A stretch of 6,313 nt of DNA from Alphaproteobacteria bacterium (GTDB taxonomy: Bacteria; Pseudomonadota; Alphaproteobacteria; ATCC43930; CGMCC-115725), in NCBI GenBank assembly GCA_017353855.1, contig JAFMSA010000262.1:1-6313 (forward strand), read 5' to 3'. Below, one piece after another: positions 5,996-6,313 of this stretch. Both the position numbers and the translations under genes were made by a program. Positions within the stretch are counted from its first letter, which is position 1. The number at the start of each line of letters is the position of its first letter. Below the pieces are notes generated by a model that was not told the origin of the DNA, made no database searches, and saw nothing but the letters and a program-made list of their open reading frames with translations.

Positions 5996-6289
5996 ATGCC
6001 CCGGCAAATGAGTAGGGACGTGGCTGATCTCACGAGGCCCGACGGGTTGCAGATCACGCTGAACGAGGAAATCAGTGCATTGGAAGACTGGCGGTTTGCT
6101 CATCGCATGCCAAGCCGCGCAGCGGCGATCCGCGAACTACTGAGACGCGGGCTTGCGGCTGAGGGCATTGATTTAGTGAGTGCCGGCAAGCACTCCACGA
6201 GCTTCGGTGTATTACAAGAGGTCCCTGCGACAAGCAACGGTTATGGCCCAAAAAGGCCGGGATCGCGCCCAGGCGACGGTGATACATGA
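5996..6289 (+). CDS. Ribbon-helix-helix (CopG/Arc-like) DNA-binding protein
   Basis: This 97-residue protein carries one RHH fold near its N-terminus: strand GLQITLNEE (17-25), helix A from about 27 to 37 (SALEDWRFAHR), a turn MPSR (38-41), and helix B AAAIRELLRRGLAAEG (42-57). Such proteins dimerise and put the paired strands into the DNA major groove, usually as autorepressors or antitoxins. Residues 58-97 are low-complexity (Gly/Pro/Ser-rich) with no recognised domain. The ATG at 6008 (MSRDVADL) would also fit; neither start has a clear ribosome-binding site, which is odd. The stop codon overlaps the ATG of the next ORF (ATGA at 6286-6289), suggesting coupled translation. It may be a solitary regulator or the first gene of a two-gene unit. 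Confidence 0.75.
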   Translation: MPRQMSRDVADLTRPDGLQITLNEEISALEDWRFAHRMPSRAAAIRELLRRGLAAEGIDLVSAGKHSTSFGVLQEVPATSNGYGPKRPGSRPGDGDT

Positions 6290-6313
6290 CGAATCAGATT
6301 TTGCGCCGCCGGC
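6286..6313 (+). CDS. Possible start of a gene overlapping the RHH stop codon (cut by window edge)
   Basis: The ATG at 6286-6288 overlaps the RHH TGA at 6287-6289 in an ATGA arrangement and opens MTNQILRRR to the window edge. ATGA overlap is typical of translationally coupled gene pairs, including toxin-antitoxin modules, but only nine codons are visible and the upstream GGCGACGGTGAT is a poor ribosome-binding site. Function cannot be inferred. Confidence 0.25.

Noticed and set aside
1..6313. CRISPR array, tRNA or rRNA genes, complete insertion sequence
   Set aside because: No regularly spaced repeats, cloverleaf-type sequence, rRNA motifs or transposase with paired terminal repeats were seen on either strand.

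Overview
The base composition (GC-rich, strong G/C third-position bias in the real genes), the FixJ-type single-domain receiver, the Tat-exported SMP-30 protein and the style of the intergenic repeats suggest an alphaproteobacterium, probably a Hyphomicrobiales/Bradyrhizobium-like soil organism. This is inference from style; no taxonomic marker is present.

Layout: (1) bases 1-92 hold the first 30 codons of a minus-strand gene that runs off the left edge. (2) 93-1299 is a 1.2 kb stretch with no intact gene. It looks like a decay zone: a short minus-strand ORF (262-441), a recognisable cupin C-terminal motif (895-978) and a degenerate inverted-repeat element (1145-1250). (3) 1300-2787 encodes a complete 12-helix APC-superfamily permease on the plus strand. 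(4) 2788-3436 is mostly intergenic, with a perfect 20-base palindrome (3004-3023) and a small minus-strand gene that appears frameshifted (3103-3282, with a better C-terminus in another frame down to 3041). (5) 3437-4648 encodes a Tat-signal SMP-30/gluconolactonase-family beta-propeller protein on the minus strand. (6) 4664-5032 contains the N-terminal shard of a group II intron reverse transcriptase/maturase. (7) 5065-5496 encodes a stand-alone response-regulator receiver on the minus strand. (8) 5497-5995 is a divergent intergenic region with palindromes, an AT-rich island carrying a symmetric TATAAT/ATTATA motif, and a possible 19-codon leader ORF. (9) 5996-6289 encodes a ribbon-helix-helix DNA-binding protein whose stop codon overlaps (ATGA) the start of a further ORF cut off by the right edge.

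The genes do not form one evident pathway. The permease and the periplasmic SMP-30 protein converge on each other, with no shared promoter. The receiver has no kinase or output domain nearby. The window reads as a remodelled accessory region: two solid metabolic/transport genes and two regulators, set among decayed fragments of mobile and ordinary genes. I found no convincing new multi-gene system. The most open-ended lead is the RHH gene with its unusual leader and its overlapping, truncated downstream partner.
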